Source: Ancylobacter koreensis
Lineage (GTDB): Bacteria; Pseudomonadota; Alphaproteobacteria; Rhizobiales; Xanthobacteraceae
Reading direction: 5' to 3'
Length of the DNA stretch: 64,000 nt
Assembly (NCBI RefSeq): GCF_023016525.1
Contig: NZ_JALKCG010000003.1
Location: 124,001 to 188,000 of the forward strand
Shown: positions 47,597 through 56,086 of the stretch, piece after piece
Numbering within the stretch: the stretch's first letter is position 1
How the letters are laid out: each line of letters opens with the position of its first letter
Translations under genes and position numbers: made by a program
Notes under the pieces: model-generated
Seen by the model: only the letters and a program-made list of their open reading frames with translations
Told to the model about the DNA's origin: nothing
Databases searched by the model: none

Positions 47597-48649
47597 TCAC
47601 GGTAGCGGAGCGGCGCGCTCGGCGGCAGGGCGGCGCTCGTACCAGTCCTTCGAGCGGTTCACGATCCACACCACGGTCAGCATGACGGGCACCTCGATCA
47701 GCACGCCGACCACGGTGGCGAGTGCCGCGCCCGATTGCAGGCCGAACAGGCTGATCGCCGCCGCCACCGCCAGCTCGAAGAAATTGGACGCGCCGATCAG
47801 CGCCGAGGGGCCGGCGACGCAGTGCTGCTCGCCGCTGAGGCGGTTGAGGAGATAGGCGAGCCCCGCGTTGAAATAGACCTGTATGAGGATCGGCACCGCC
47901 AGCAGGGCGATCACCAGCGGCTGCGCCAGGATCTGGCCGCCCTGGAAGCCGAACAGCAGCACCAGCGTCGCCAGCAGCGCGGCCAGCGAAAGCGGCTGGA
48001 GCCGGGCGAGCAGGCTCGCCAGCGCCGCCTCCCCGCCGCGCGCCAGAAGGCGATGGCGCAAAGCCTGCGCGAGGATCACCGGCACGAGGATGTAGAGCAC
48101 GACCGAGAGCAGCAGCGTGTCCCACGGCACGGTGATGGCGGAGAGGCCGAGCAGCAGGCCGACCAACGGCGCGAAGGCGAACACCATGATGGCGTCGTTC
48201 AGCGCCACCTGCGAGAGCGTGAAATGCGGCTCGCCCCGCGTCAGGTTCGACCAGACGAACACCATCGCGGTGCAGGGCGCGGCGGCGAGGATGATGAGGC
48301 CGGCAATGTAGCTGTCGATCTGGTCGGCCGGCAGATAGGGCCGGAACAGCCAGCCGATGAAAAGCCACCCCAGCGCCGCCATGGAGAACGGCTTCACCGC
48401 CCAGTTGACGAACAGCGTCACGCCGATGCCGCGCCAGTGTTGGGCGACCTGCCCGAGCGCCGAGAAGTCGATGCGCAGCAGCATGGGCACGATCATCAGC
48501 CAGATGAGGGCCGCCACCGGCAGGTTGACGCGGGCGACCTCCGCCGCCCCCACCGCTGCGAACACATGCGGAAACAGGTGGCCCAGACCTATGCCGGCGA
48601 CGATGCAGAGCGCAACCCAGACGGTGAGATAGCGTTCGAATGTCGTCAT
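47597..48649 (-). CDS. acr3: Arsenite efflux permease, ACR3 family
   Basis: A 350-residue membrane protein with about ten helices. The conserved cysteine is in AAPCTAMVFVWS, and the GEPHFTLSQVALND stretch is characteristic of ACR3. It exports arsenite made by the arsenate reductases upstream. It is the last gene of the arsR-arsC-arsC/N-acr3 operon and starts 8 bases after its neighbour's stop. Confidence 0.95.
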   Translation of the reverse strand: MTTFERYLTVWVALCIVAGIGLGHLFPHVFAAVGAAEVARVNLPVAALIWLMIVPMLLRIDFSALGQVAQHWRGIGVTLFVNWAVKPFSMAALGWLFIGWLFRPYLPADQIDSYIAGLIILAAAPCTAMVFVWSNLTRGEPHFTLSQVALNDAIMVFAFAPLVGLLLGLSAITVPWDTLLLSVVLYILVPVILAQALRHRLLARGGEAALASLLARLQPLSLAALLATLVLLFGFQGGQILAQPLVIALLAVPILIQVYFNAGLAYLLNRLSGEQHCVAGPSALIGASNFFELAVAAAISLFGLQSGAALATVVGVLIEVPVMLTVVWIVNRSKDWYERRPAAERAAPLP

Positions 48650-48657
48650 GAGGACCT

Positions 48658-49485
48658 TCAGAGCGCGATGCGACGGGTAAACAGCGACGCGGAAGCGGGA
48701 CAGAGTGCGAGCGCCTGCGCCGAATTCGCTATGGCGGGCGGGGCGGACTCGCGGTGGGTCGGGGTGAAGCCGAGCCGCTCGAAGAATGCCGTCGCCGAGG
48801 TCGTGAACAGCCAGGCCCGCCGGCCGCCGGCATCGAAGGCGCGACTCATCAGCAGCAAAGCGAGGTTGCGCCCCGCGCCCCTGCCCCGCAGGCCCTCCTT
48901 TACGAGGATGGAGCGCAGCAGCACCTCCTCGCCGTCAAGCTCGAAGCCGCCATAGCCGACCAGCGTGCCGCCGAGCGTGCGGTAGCTGAAGAACCGGCCG
49001 CTGGAGCCGCGCAGGTCCTGCGTCGGCAGGCCGGCTTCCCGCAGCGCCCGCGCGAGGCGCGGATCGCCCGCCGCCACCTGTTCGTCCCGCAGGAAGGGGC
49101 TGCCATCGTCGCGGTCGAGATCGGCGCTCGGGATGATGGGCAGAAGGTCCAGCATGGTCTCGGCCGGGCGGCACAGCTTCACGCCGAGCGGCGTTACGAC
49201 GATGGGCCGGTTGAGCAGGATGGGGTGCGCCGCGATGGCGGCGAGGCGCGCCGCGTCGTCCACCCCTGCCCCGCCAAGCCCGAGTTCAGCAAAGGGCGTG
49301 CCGCGTTCGCGCAGCAGGTCGCGCAGCGGCCAGCCCATGCGCTGCGCAAGTTGAAGCAGCAGCGCCGGCGCCGGCGGGGATTTCAGGTACTCGACCACAT
49401 GCGGCTCGATGCCGGCGTGGCGCAGCAGCGCCAGCGTGTTGCGCGAGGTGCCGCAATCGGGGTTGTGATAGACGACGACATCCAT
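48658..49485 (-). CDS. arsC: Fusion of glutaredoxin-type ArsC with ArsN2-like acetyltransferase
   Basis: A 275-residue two-domain protein. Residues 1 to about 128 form a glutaredoxin-dependent arsenate reductase of the Spx/ArsC fold (YHNPDCGTSRN with Cys11, PTPLGVKLCRP-like loop with Arg). Residues about 140-275 are a GNAT N-acetyltransferase (GLRGRGAGRNLALLLM acetyl-CoA loop) of the ArsN2 type found in ars operons, where related enzymes acetylate toxic arsenic organics. The start is the ATG at 49485; the open frame continues to 49734 only as a shadow of the next gene. Confidence 0.88.
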   Translation of the reverse strand: MDVVVYHNPDCGTSRNTLALLRHAGIEPHVVEYLKSPPAPALLLQLAQRMGWPLRDLLRERGTPFAELGLGGAGVDDAARLAAIAAHPILLNRPIVVTPLGVKLCRPAETMLDLLPIIPSADLDRDDGSPFLRDEQVAAGDPRLARALREAGLPTQDLRGSSGRFFSYRTLGGTLVGYGGFELDGEEVLLRSILVKEGLRGRGAGRNLALLLMSRAFDAGGRRAWLFTTSATAFFERLGFTPTHRESAPPAIANSAQALALCPASASLFTRRIAL

Positions 49486-49490
49486 GGCGC

Positions 49491-50033
49491 TCACGCGACG
49501 TCCGGGCGGCGCAGGCTGGCGCCGTCGAGTTGGCCGATCGCCCGCAGCTTCGTGCTGAGCGCCACGCCGTCGAGGCTGCGCAGCGGCAGAGCGGTGAAGA
49601 CGGCGATCCGGTTCTTCAGATAATGGAACGCGTCGGCGAAGGCGGCTTCTTTCTGGATGTCCATGCCGGCCACCGCCGCTGGATCCTCTATGCCCCAATG
49701 GGCGGTCATCGGCTGGCCCGGCCAGATCGGGCAAGTCTCGCCGGCGGCGGCGTCGCAGACGGTGAACACGAAATCCATCACCGGCGCGTCCGGCGTGGCG
49801 AACTCGCTCCAGGATTTGGAGCGGAAACCTTCCGAGGGATAGCCGAGGCTCGCCAGCGTCTTGAGGGCGAGCGGATGCACCTCGCCCCTCGGCTGGCTAC
49901 CGGCCGAGAAGGCGCGGAACCGGCCCGTGCCAAGCCTCGTCAGAATGCTCTCGGCGAGGATCGAACGGGCTGAGTTACCGGTGCAGAGGAACAGCACGTT
50001 GTAGACGCGGCCGGAGCCGATCGTGTCAATCAT
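49491..50033 (-). CDS. arsC: Thioredoxin-type arsenate reductase (LMW phosphatase fold)
   Basis: A 180-residue protein with the phosphatase P-loop CTGNSARS (Cys17 to Arg23). It reduces arsenate to arsenite by a mechanism separate from the neighbouring glutaredoxin-type ArsC. It overlaps arsR by eight bases. A plain tyrosine phosphatase is the alternative; the ars operon and SAGSQPRG stretch support arsenate reductase. Confidence 0.88.
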   Translation of the reverse strand: MIDTIGSGRVYNVLFLCTGNSARSILAESILTRLGTGRFRAFSAGSQPRGEVHPLALKTLASLGYPSEGFRSKSWSEFATPDAPVMDFVFTVCDAAAGETCPIWPGQPMTAHWGIEDPAAVAGMDIQKEAAFADAFHYLKNRIAVFTALPLRSLDGVALSTKLRAIGQLDGASLRRPDVA

Positions 50034-50391
50034 GGACAGGCTCGCACGACGTTGCTGGAGGGCAGCAGGGCGACAGTTCGGCGATCAGAGGCGCGCAGAC
50101 CTCGGGCCGGCCGCCGCAGCAGTTCTGCAGGAGAAAACGCGCCAGTTCGCCCACCTCCGGCAGGTTCGCGCGATAGATGATGGCGCGGCTCTGCCGTTCC
50201 GATGCAATGAGGCCGGTGCGCGCGAGCACTGCCAGATGCGTCGACATGGTGTTGTGCGGCACCGCCAGCCGGCGCGCGACCTCGCCGGCCGGCAGGCCGT
50301 GCGGCTCCTGCTCGACCAGCAGACGGAACACGTCGAGGCGCGTCGACTGGGCGAGCGCGGCGAAGGCGAGGATGGCCTGTTCTGAGTCCAT
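50026..50391 (-). CDS. arsR: Arsenite-responsive repressor ArsR with C-terminal cysteines
   Basis: A 121-residue winged-helix repressor (LAQSTRLDVFRLLV; recognition helix around PHNTMSTHLAVL). The usual N-terminal CxCxxC on the DNA-binding helix is absent. Instead there are Cys91-Cys92, Cys99, Cys109-Cys110 and Cys116 near the C-terminus, similar to the arrangement in the Acidithiobacillus ferrooxidans type. The ATG at 50391 is used; 50532 is a shadow extension. The 59 bases upstream contain TCGTCG twice (on the minus strand), a possible operator. Confidence 0.92.
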   Translation of the reverse strand: MDSEQAILAFAALAQSTRLDVFRLLVEQEPHGLPAGEVARRLAVPHNTMSTHLAVLARTGLIASERQSRAIIYRANLPEVGELARFLLQNCCGGRPEVCAPLIAELSPCCPPATSCEPVHD

Positions 50392-50450
50392 ATGTCGACG
50401 ATAGCCGACGAATGGACGCGTGGCAAGTTCCCTATTCCCGCCGTCCGGTG

Positions 50451-51686
50451 CTAGCCGCGCAGCCGGTAGAGGCCGACGTCGATGGCGCCGGCGCGGAAGC
50501 CGCCCTCGCAATAGGCGAGGTAATAGTTCCACAGCCGGTGGAAGTCGGCCCCGAAACCGAGCGGCTCGATCCGTGCGCGCGCGGCATTATAGCGCCGGCG
50601 CCATTCCGCAAGCGTCTGCGCGTAGCCGGCGCCGAAATGCGCGGCGTCGGCCAGCTCCAGCCCGGCGGCCCTCGCCTGTTCGGCGATATGGGTGCGGGTG
50701 GGCAGCATGCCGCCGGGAAAGATGTGGCGCTGGATGAAGTCGGTGTTGCGCCGGTAGCCCTCGAAGCGGTCCTCGGCGATGGTGATCACCTGCAGCAGCG
50801 CGACGCCGCCGGGCGCGAGGCATTCGCGCAGTTTGGCGAAATAGACCGGCCAATAAGCCTCGCCCACCGCCTCCAGCATCTCGATGGAGACGATGCGCTC
50901 ATACTGCCCGTCGACGTCGCGATAGTCCTGCAGGCGCAGGTCGACGCGCGCCGCCAGCGCCGGGTCCGCCGCGAGGCTCGCCTGCGCGTAGGCGAGTTGC
51001 TCGCGCGACAGGGTGAGGCCCGTCACCTGCGCGCCGCGCCGCGCCATCGCCCCGGCCAGCGCGCCCCAGCCGCAGCCGATCTCCAGCACCCGGTCGCCGT
51101 GCACGAGGTCCAGCCGGTCGAGGATGTGTTCCATGCGCTCGGCCTGCGCGTTCTCGAGGCTCTGGCCGGGCGCGATGGCGATGGCGGAGGAGTAGCTCAT
51201 CGTCTCATCCAGCCAGTGCCGGTAGAACTCGTTGCCAAGATCGTAGTGGAACGAGATGTTGCGCCGGCTGCCTGTGCGCGAATTGCGCCGCAGCGCGTGG
51301 CGCAGCCGGTTCCAGGCGCGCACCGGCGGCAGGGCGGCGAAGCGGGCAGAGAGCTGCGGCAGGTTGTGCGCGGCGAGCTCAATGAGCGCCGGCAGGTCCG
51401 GGCTCGACCAGTCGCCGTCGATGAAGGCCTCTGAGAAAGCGAGGTCGCCGCCGACGATGAGCCGGCGCAGGGCGCGCCAGCGATGCAGCACAAGCGTCGC
51501 CTCCGGTCCCGCCGCGGTGCCGCGCGCCGACACGCGGCGGCCTTCCGGCGTCACGACGGTCAGCCGGCCCATGGAGAGCTGGCCGAGCAGCCGCGCCAGC
51601 GTCGCCTCCCGCAGGCTCCGACGGGGAGCATCGGCGGCGTCGATGTCGCGGGGAAGCTCGGTGAGACGATCGGCGTCGATAGGCAT
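50451..51686 (-). CDS. cfa: Cyclopropane-fatty-acid synthase-like SAM methyltransferase
   Basis: A 411-residue cyclopropane-fatty-acyl-phospholipid synthase family protein: N-terminal lipid-binding part, SAM loop LEIGCGWGALAG, and the FIQRHIFPGGMLP and SVEMLEAVG-like stretches of the family. It adds a methylene or methyl group to unsaturated phospholipid acyl chains. In Rhodobacter sphaeroides a related methyltransferase in the RpoE/ChrR regulon makes methylated and furan fatty acids, so this may be that kind of enzyme rather than a housekeeping Cfa. Third gene of the FAD-DUF1365-cfa operon. Confidence 0.88.
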   Translation of the reverse strand: MPIDADRLTELPRDIDAADAPRRSLREATLARLLGQLSMGRLTVVTPEGRRVSARGTAAGPEATLVLHRWRALRRLIVGGDLAFSEAFIDGDWSSPDLPALIELAAHNLPQLSARFAALPPVRAWNRLRHALRRNSRTGSRRNISFHYDLGNEFYRHWLDETMSYSSAIAIAPGQSLENAQAERMEHILDRLDLVHGDRVLEIGCGWGALAGAMARRGAQVTGLTLSREQLAYAQASLAADPALAARVDLRLQDYRDVDGQYERIVSIEMLEAVGEAYWPVYFAKLRECLAPGGVALLQVITIAEDRFEGYRRNTDFIQRHIFPGGMLPTRTHIAEQARAAGLELADAAHFGAGYAQTLAEWRRRYNAARARIEPLGFGADFHRLWNYYLAYCEGGFRAGAIDVGLYRLRG

Positions 51687-51698
51687 CGGAATCTGTCC

Positions 51699-52484
51699 TC
51701 AGGAACGATGCGGGGGCAAGACGGAGACCGGGCTTTCCGGTGCCGGCGGGCGTGGGCGCAGGCCGATGCCCTTCGCCCAGATCCAGAGCGCCTCCCAGTG
51801 AATGCCGGCGATGACCTTCAGCGTCAGCATCGGGTGGGTGACGAGCACGCGGGCGATGCCGCCATCGGTCAGCGGCCGGCGCCGCGCGGACTGCACGGCG
51901 CTGAGCACGGGCCCGTCACCGTCGCGGGCGAGGATGGCGATGCGCAGCCCCTCCCCCGGCGGGTCCACCCGGAACGAATAGACGAGGTCCATGTCCATGA
52001 AGGGCGAGACATAGAAGCGCTTGTTCGCCGTCTGGCGGTAGGGCGCGCTCTGGCCGGACTCGACCGGTATCAGGTAGGAATGGCGTTGCCCGAAGGTGTT
52101 GTTCACCTCGTAGAGAATTGCCAGCAGCGAACCGTCGCGCCGGTGGCAGAAATAGACGCTGAGCGGGTTGAAGGCGTAGCCGAGAACGCGCGGCATGGTG
52201 AGCAGCCGCACCGCCCCGCCATCGGGCGCGAGGCCGGCGGCGGCGAGCTGGCGCTCGACATAGGCCTTCAGCGGGCCCGGCTCACCCGCGCCATGGTCGC
52301 GCTCGTGCAGGCTCAGGACGTTGAAGCGGTTGAGCGAGAACAGCCGCAGCCGGCGGTCGAGCGCGCCGAGCTCGTCGAGATCGACCAGCAGCGAGAACAG
52401 CCGGTAGGACAGCCGCCGCCGGTGCGGCTTCAGCCGCACATGGATCACCGAGCCGACATAGAGCGCCGACGAGCCGCACGTCAT
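51699..52484 (-). CDS. DUF1365 family protein
   Basis: A 261-residue protein of the DUF1365 family (VGSVIHVRLKPHRRRLSYRLFSLLVDLDEL; GYAFNPLSVYFCHR). Its biochemical role is not known. The family almost always sits between a FAD-dependent amine-oxidase-like gene and a Cfa-like gene, as here, so it is likely part of the same lipid pathway. Its start overlaps the FAD protein's stop by four bases. Confidence 0.9.
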   Translation of the reverse strand: MTCGSSALYVGSVIHVRLKPHRRRLSYRLFSLLVDLDELGALDRRLRLFSLNRFNVLSLHERDHGAGEPGPLKAYVERQLAAAGLAPDGGAVRLLTMPRVLGYAFNPLSVYFCHRRDGSLLAILYEVNNTFGQRHSYLIPVESGQSAPYRQTANKRFYVSPFMDMDLVYSFRVDPPGEGLRIAILARDGDGPVLSAVQSARRRPLTDGGIARVLVTHPMLTLKVIAGIHWEALWIWAKGIGLRPRPPAPESPVSVLPPHRS

Positions 52485-53830
52485 CGCACGCGCTCGGTCT
52501 GGCGCGGGACGGTGCCGGCGGTCGAAAGCGCGATGCGGCCGGATTCGTCGGCCACCCGCCAGGGGCGGCGCACCCCGCCGAGTTCTTCCGCCACGGCCAA
52601 CCCCGCCTGCAGCCCGTCCTCATGGAAACCGGCGCCGAAATAGGCGCCGCAATACCAGACGCCGCCCTGCCCCTGCAGCGACCACAGCCGCTTCTGTGCC
52701 GCCATGGCGCGGCCGTCGAAGGTCGGGTGCTCGTAGGTGGCGCGATAATGAACGCTTTCGGCCGCCGGCGGCACGACCGGATTGAGGGTGACGAAAAGCG
52801 GTCTGTCTTCGGGCAGGTGCTGCAGCCGGTTCATCCAGTAGGTGACGCACAGGCGAGGCTCGTCGCGCCGGTCCGCGAGGTAGTTCCAGGCCGACCACGC
52901 GGCGCGCCGGCGCGGCATCAGGCGGTCATCGCTATGCAGCACCGCTTCGTTTCGGCTGTAGAGGAAGGCACCGAGCAGCTCGCGCTCGGCCGCTGTCGGC
53001 TGTTCCAGCAGCGCCAGCGCCTGATCGGCATGGGTGGCGACGACCACCTCGTCGAACAGATGCTCCACGCCATCGCTCGCCACCACCGTGACGCCGCCGT
53101 CAAACCGTCGGACGGCGCGCACGCGGCAGCCGGAAACGATCCGGCCATGAAAACGCCGGCGCAGCGCCTCGACATAGCGCCGGCTGCCGCCGGTCACCGT
53201 CCGCCACGCCGGGCGGTCGGAGATCTGCAGCAGGCCGTGATTCTCGCAGAAGCGCACGAAGGCGGCGGCCGGGTAGCGCCCGACATCCGTCGCCGGCGTC
53301 GACCAGATCGCCGCTGCCATCGGATAGAGATGATCCTGCCGGAAGGGCTCGCCATAGCTTTCGGCGTCGAGATAGCTGTCGAGGCTGTCGAGGCCGAGCC
53401 TTGCGAGGTCGCGCGGCGCGTTGCGGTAGAAGCGCAGAAGGTCCTTCAGCATAGAGGCGAAGCGCGGCGAAACGAGGTTGCGCGGCTGCGCGAACAGGCC
53501 GCGCAGGTCCGAGCCTGAATATTCGAGCCGCCCGCCGTCGAGCGACACACCGAACGACATGTCCGTCTCGCGCGTCGCGACGCCGAGATGGTCGAACAGC
53601 GCGGTGAGGTTGGGATAGGTCTTCTCGTTGTAGACGATGAAGCCGGTATCCACCGCGAGGCCGGCCGCATCCACCGTGTTGGAGTGACCGCCCAGCCGGT
53701 CATCCGCCTCGAACAGCGACACCAGATGGCGCTGCGAGAGCAGCCAGGCGGCCGATAGGCCCGAGATGCCCGCTCCGATGACGGCGATACGTCGTGTTGC
53801 GCCCGGCTTGAAGCTCTGCATAACGGACAT
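52481..53830 (-). CDS. FAD-dependent oxidoreductase (amine-oxidase-like, COG2907 type)
   Basis: A 449-residue flavoprotein with the Rossmann motif VIGAGISGLSAAW near residue 15 and a second conserved stretch LGGHSNTVDAAGLAVDTGFIVYNE. Members of the family found with DUF1365 and Cfa are thought to act on unsaturated or cyclopropanated lipids. It is the first gene of the operon; a predicted ECF promoter lies about 40 bases upstream. I use the ATG at 53830; the open frame back to 53908 would cover the promoter. Confidence 0.88.
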   Translation of the reverse strand: MSVMQSFKPGATRRIAVIGAGISGLSAAWLLSQRHLVSLFEADDRLGGHSNTVDAAGLAVDTGFIVYNEKTYPNLTALFDHLGVATRETDMSFGVSLDGGRLEYSGSDLRGLFAQPRNLVSPRFASMLKDLLRFYRNAPRDLARLGLDSLDSYLDAESYGEPFRQDHLYPMAAAIWSTPATDVGRYPAAAFVRFCENHGLLQISDRPAWRTVTGGSRRYVEALRRRFHGRIVSGCRVRAVRRFDGGVTVVASDGVEHLFDEVVVATHADQALALLEQPTAAERELLGAFLYSRNEAVLHSDDRLMPRRRAAWSAWNYLADRRDEPRLCVTYWMNRLQHLPEDRPLFVTLNPVVPPAAESVHYRATYEHPTFDGRAMAAQKRLWSLQGQGGVWYCGAYFGAGFHEDGLQAGLAVAEELGGVRRPWRVADESGRIALSTAGTVPRQTERVR

Positions 53831-53877
53831 GATGTGAGGCTTCCTCTGCGGTGGAGCGAAGACGCCACCTTGGCTAG

Positions 53878-53907
53878 TCTCTACGCAGCGTCTTCGGTGC
53901 CGGATCA
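53878..53907 (-). promoter_or_regulatory. Predicted RpoE-type ECF promoter for FAD-DUF1365-cfa operon
   Basis: On the minus strand: TGATCC (complement of 53902-53907), an 18-base spacer, TAGAGA (complement of 53878-53883). This matches the TGATCC-N18-TA form known for RpoE/ChrR sigma factors. Transcription would start near 53871, about 40 bases before the ATG. Confidence 0.7.
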
Positions 53908-53920
53908 CCCGAACGGGATA

Positions 53921-53950
53921 TGATCCGGTTCCCGCAGGCGTTCGTACAAG
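53921..53950 (+). promoter_or_regulatory. Predicted RpoE-type ECF promoter for sigma factor-chrR operon
   Basis: TGATCC at 53921-53926, an 18-base spacer, TACAAG at 53945-53950. With the divergent copy just above, both directions share the same sigma-factor signature, which fits autoregulation of the sigma factor. Confidence 0.7.
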
Positions 53951-54027
53951 GGCTCATGAATGCGCTGCTCGACACTCCCCGCACGGGCTCGTCCCGTGGC
54001 TCCGCATCGGCACGTCGAGGCTCGTCG

Positions 54028-54606
54028 GTGACGCGCCTGATGCACGACGACGCGGTGCCGGACGGCGATACGCTCGCCCGCCTGATCCGGCAGGTCGCGA
54101 CCGAGCGCGACCGGCAAGCCTATGCGCGCCTCTACAGCTTCTTCGCGCCACGCGTGAACGCCTTCCTGCGCAGGTCCGGCCTGCCGCCCGGCGCAGCCGA
54201 GGAGGTCGCGCAGGAGACGATGCTCAGCGTGTGGCGCAAGGCGTCCTATTTCGATCCCGCGCGCGCCGGCGCCTCGACATGGATCTTCACCATCGCCCGC
54301 AACCAGCGCATCGACCACCTGCGCCGGATGAGGACGGCGAACGTTGCGGAAAGCGCGGTTCCCGTCGAGGACGAGCTGGAGCCGTCCGGCGAGGCGCTGA
54401 TGCTGTGCGCCGAGCGCGAATCGAGCGTGCGCGCCGCGCTGAAGGCGCTTTCGGAGGAGCAGGCGACGGTGGTTCGCCTCTCCTTCTTCAGCGACAAACC
54501 CCATTCGGAAATCGCACGTGAGCTCGGCCTGCCGCTGGGCACCGTCAAATCGCGCGTGCGCCTCGCCCTCGGGCGGCTGCGCGCGCTGCTGGAAGCTTCG
54601 TCATGA
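54028..54606 (+). CDS. rpoE: ECF sigma factor, RpoE/ChrR type
   Basis: A 192-residue ECF sigma factor. Region 2 spans about 25-95 (AEEVAQETMLSVWRKASYF, STWIFTIARNQRIDHLRR) and region 4 about 135-185 (LSEEQATVVRLSFF, EIARELGLPLGTVKSRV). Start is uncertain. The frame is open to 53920, but the promoter at 53921-53950 puts transcription at about 53957, so the GTG at 54028 (GAGG seven bases upstream) or the ATG at 54040 is preferred over the ATG at 53956. It is coupled to the ChrR gene by ATGA. In Rhodobacter its homologue responds to singlet oxygen. Confidence 0.88.
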   Translation: MTRLMHDDAVPDGDTLARLIRQVATERDRQAYARLYSFFAPRVNAFLRRSGLPPGAAEEVAQETMLSVWRKASYFDPARAGASTWIFTIARNQRIDHLRRMRTANVAESAVPVEDELEPSGEALMLCAERESSVRAALKALSEEQATVVRLSFFSDKPHSEIARELGLPLGTVKSRVRLALGRLRALLEASS

Positions 54607-55265
54607 CCATCCATCATCATGCAACGGACGAGACGCTGATGCGCGTCGCCGCCGGGCGGCTGCCGGCGGGGCCGGCGCGCGTGGTCGGCGTCCACCTCGC
54701 CGGTTGCCCCGCCTGCCGCGAACGTCTCTGCACCTTCGAGGCTGTCGGCGGAACGCTACTTGAGACGATCGAGCCGGTGCCGATGGCGGCCGGCGCTTTC
54801 GCCGCCGCGCTCGCGGCCCTCGATGCCGAAGCCGCCCCTACGGTGGTGAGCGGGCGTGCCGCCCTCCCCGTCCCGGCGATGATGCTGCCGGGCATCCCGC
54901 TGCCCGAAACGCTGCGCGATTGCGAGATGAGCCCATGGCGCTGGATCGGCGTCGGTGTGCGCGCCAGCGCTCTCCGGCTGCCGGAAGATCCCTCGGCGCG
55001 GCTTACCCTGCTGCGCGTCGGTCCGGGCCGCAAGCTGCCCGAGCACGGCCATGTCGGCACCGAGTTCACGCAGGTGCTGGCCGGCTCCTTCTCCGACGGC
55101 TATGGCCGGTATGGGCCCGGCGACCTCAGCGAGATGGGTCACGAGATCGAGCATCAGCCGATCGTCGACCCCGACGGAGAGTGCATCTGCCTCGCCGCCC
55201 TGGAAGGCGGCATGCGGCTCACGGGCATGCTCGGGCGGCTGATCCAGCCCTTCGTCCGGCTCTGA
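54603..55265 (+). CDS. chrR: Zinc anti-sigma factor ChrR
   Basis: A 220-residue two-domain protein. The N-terminal zinc anti-sigma domain has His6, His31, Cys35 and Cys38 (HLAGCPAC), the same positions as the zinc ligands in Rhodobacter sphaeroides ChrR. The C-terminal cupin domain has HGHVGTEFTQVL and GHEIEHQP with the His/Glu cluster needed to respond to singlet oxygen. It holds the sigma factor inactive until oxidative stress. Coupled to the sigma gene by ATGA. Confidence 0.94.
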   Translation: MTIHHHATDETLMRVAAGRLPAGPARVVGVHLAGCPACRERLCTFEAVGGTLLETIEPVPMAAGAFAAALAALDAEAAPTVVSGRAALPVPAMMLPGIPLPETLRDCEMSPWRWIGVGVRASALRLPEDPSARLTLLRVGPGRKLPEHGHVGTEFTQVLAGSFSDGYGRYGPGDLSEMGHEIEHQPIVDPDGECICLAALEGGMRLTGMLGRLIQPFVRL

Positions 55266-55272
55266 GGCCGAT

Positions 55273-56082
55273 ATGGGCGTCGTCGTCGCCGCGGCGCTTC
55301 TGGCGCTCGGGCTCGCCCTCGCCATGGCGGCGGCCTGGGTGGCGGCGGAGCGCAGCGGCAACCATGGCTGGATCGACACGATCTGGTCCTTCGCGACCGG
55401 CCTTGCCGGCGTCGCCGGGGCTCTGGCGCCGCTCGGGGAAAGCTGGGCCGCGCGCCAGACGCTGGTCGCGGGGCTCGCCGCCCTGTGGTCGCTGCGCCTC
55501 GGCACGCACATCCTCCGGCGCACGCTCAAGGGCGGGGACGATCCGCGCTACGCCGCGCTGCACCGGGAGTGGGGCGCGAACGCCTCGCGGCGCCTGTTCC
55601 TGTTCCTCCAGATTCAGGCGCTCGCCGGCCTCGTCCTCGCCCTCGCGGTAATGGCGGCGGCGCACATGCCCGGGCCGTTCTGGCGCTGGAGCGACGGTCT
55701 GGGCGTGCTGCTCGCGCTGGTCGCCGTGGCGGGCGAAGGCGTCGCTGACCGGCAGCTCGCGCGCTTCCGCGCCGATCCGGCCAACAGGGGCTGCATCTGT
55801 GATGCCGGACTGTGGGGGCTTTCGCGCCATCCCAATTATTTCTTCGAATGGCTGGGGTGGCTGGCCTATCCCGCCATCGGCATCGATCTCTCCGGGGCTT
55901 ACCCTTGGGGCGCCGTCTCCCTGCTCGCCCCGCTGCTCATCTATGTGCTGCTCGTCCACGCCTCCGGCATCCCGCCCACCGAGGCCCACATGCTGCGCAC
56001 GCGCGGCGACGCGTTCCGCGCGTATCAGCGGCGGGTGAACGCCTTCTGGCCGGGTCCCTCGCGCGGGCGGCGCGGAGATTGA
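55273..56082 (+). CDS. DUF1295 membrane protein (steroid 5-alpha-reductase-like)
   Basis: A 269-residue protein with about six membrane helices. The C-terminal part (GLWGLSRHPNYFFEWLGW) is the motif of the DUF1295/ICMT/steroid-reductase superfamily that binds NADPH or SAM. It follows chrR by 7 bases and so is likely in the same operon. Its substrate is unknown; a membrane lipid is plausible given its neighbours (inference). Confidence 0.87.
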   Translation: MGVVVAAALLALGLALAMAAAWVAAERSGNHGWIDTIWSFATGLAGVAGALAPLGESWAARQTLVAGLAALWSLRLGTHILRRTLKGGDDPRYAALHREWGANASRRLFLFLQIQALAGLVLALAVMAAAHMPGPFWRWSDGLGVLLALVAVAGEGVADRQLARFRADPANRGCICDAGLWGLSRHPNYFFEWLGWLAYPAIGIDLSGAYPWGAVSLLAPLLIYVLLVHASGIPPTEAHMLRTRGDAFRAYQRRVNAFWPGPSRGRRGD

Positions 56083-56086
56083 GCCG

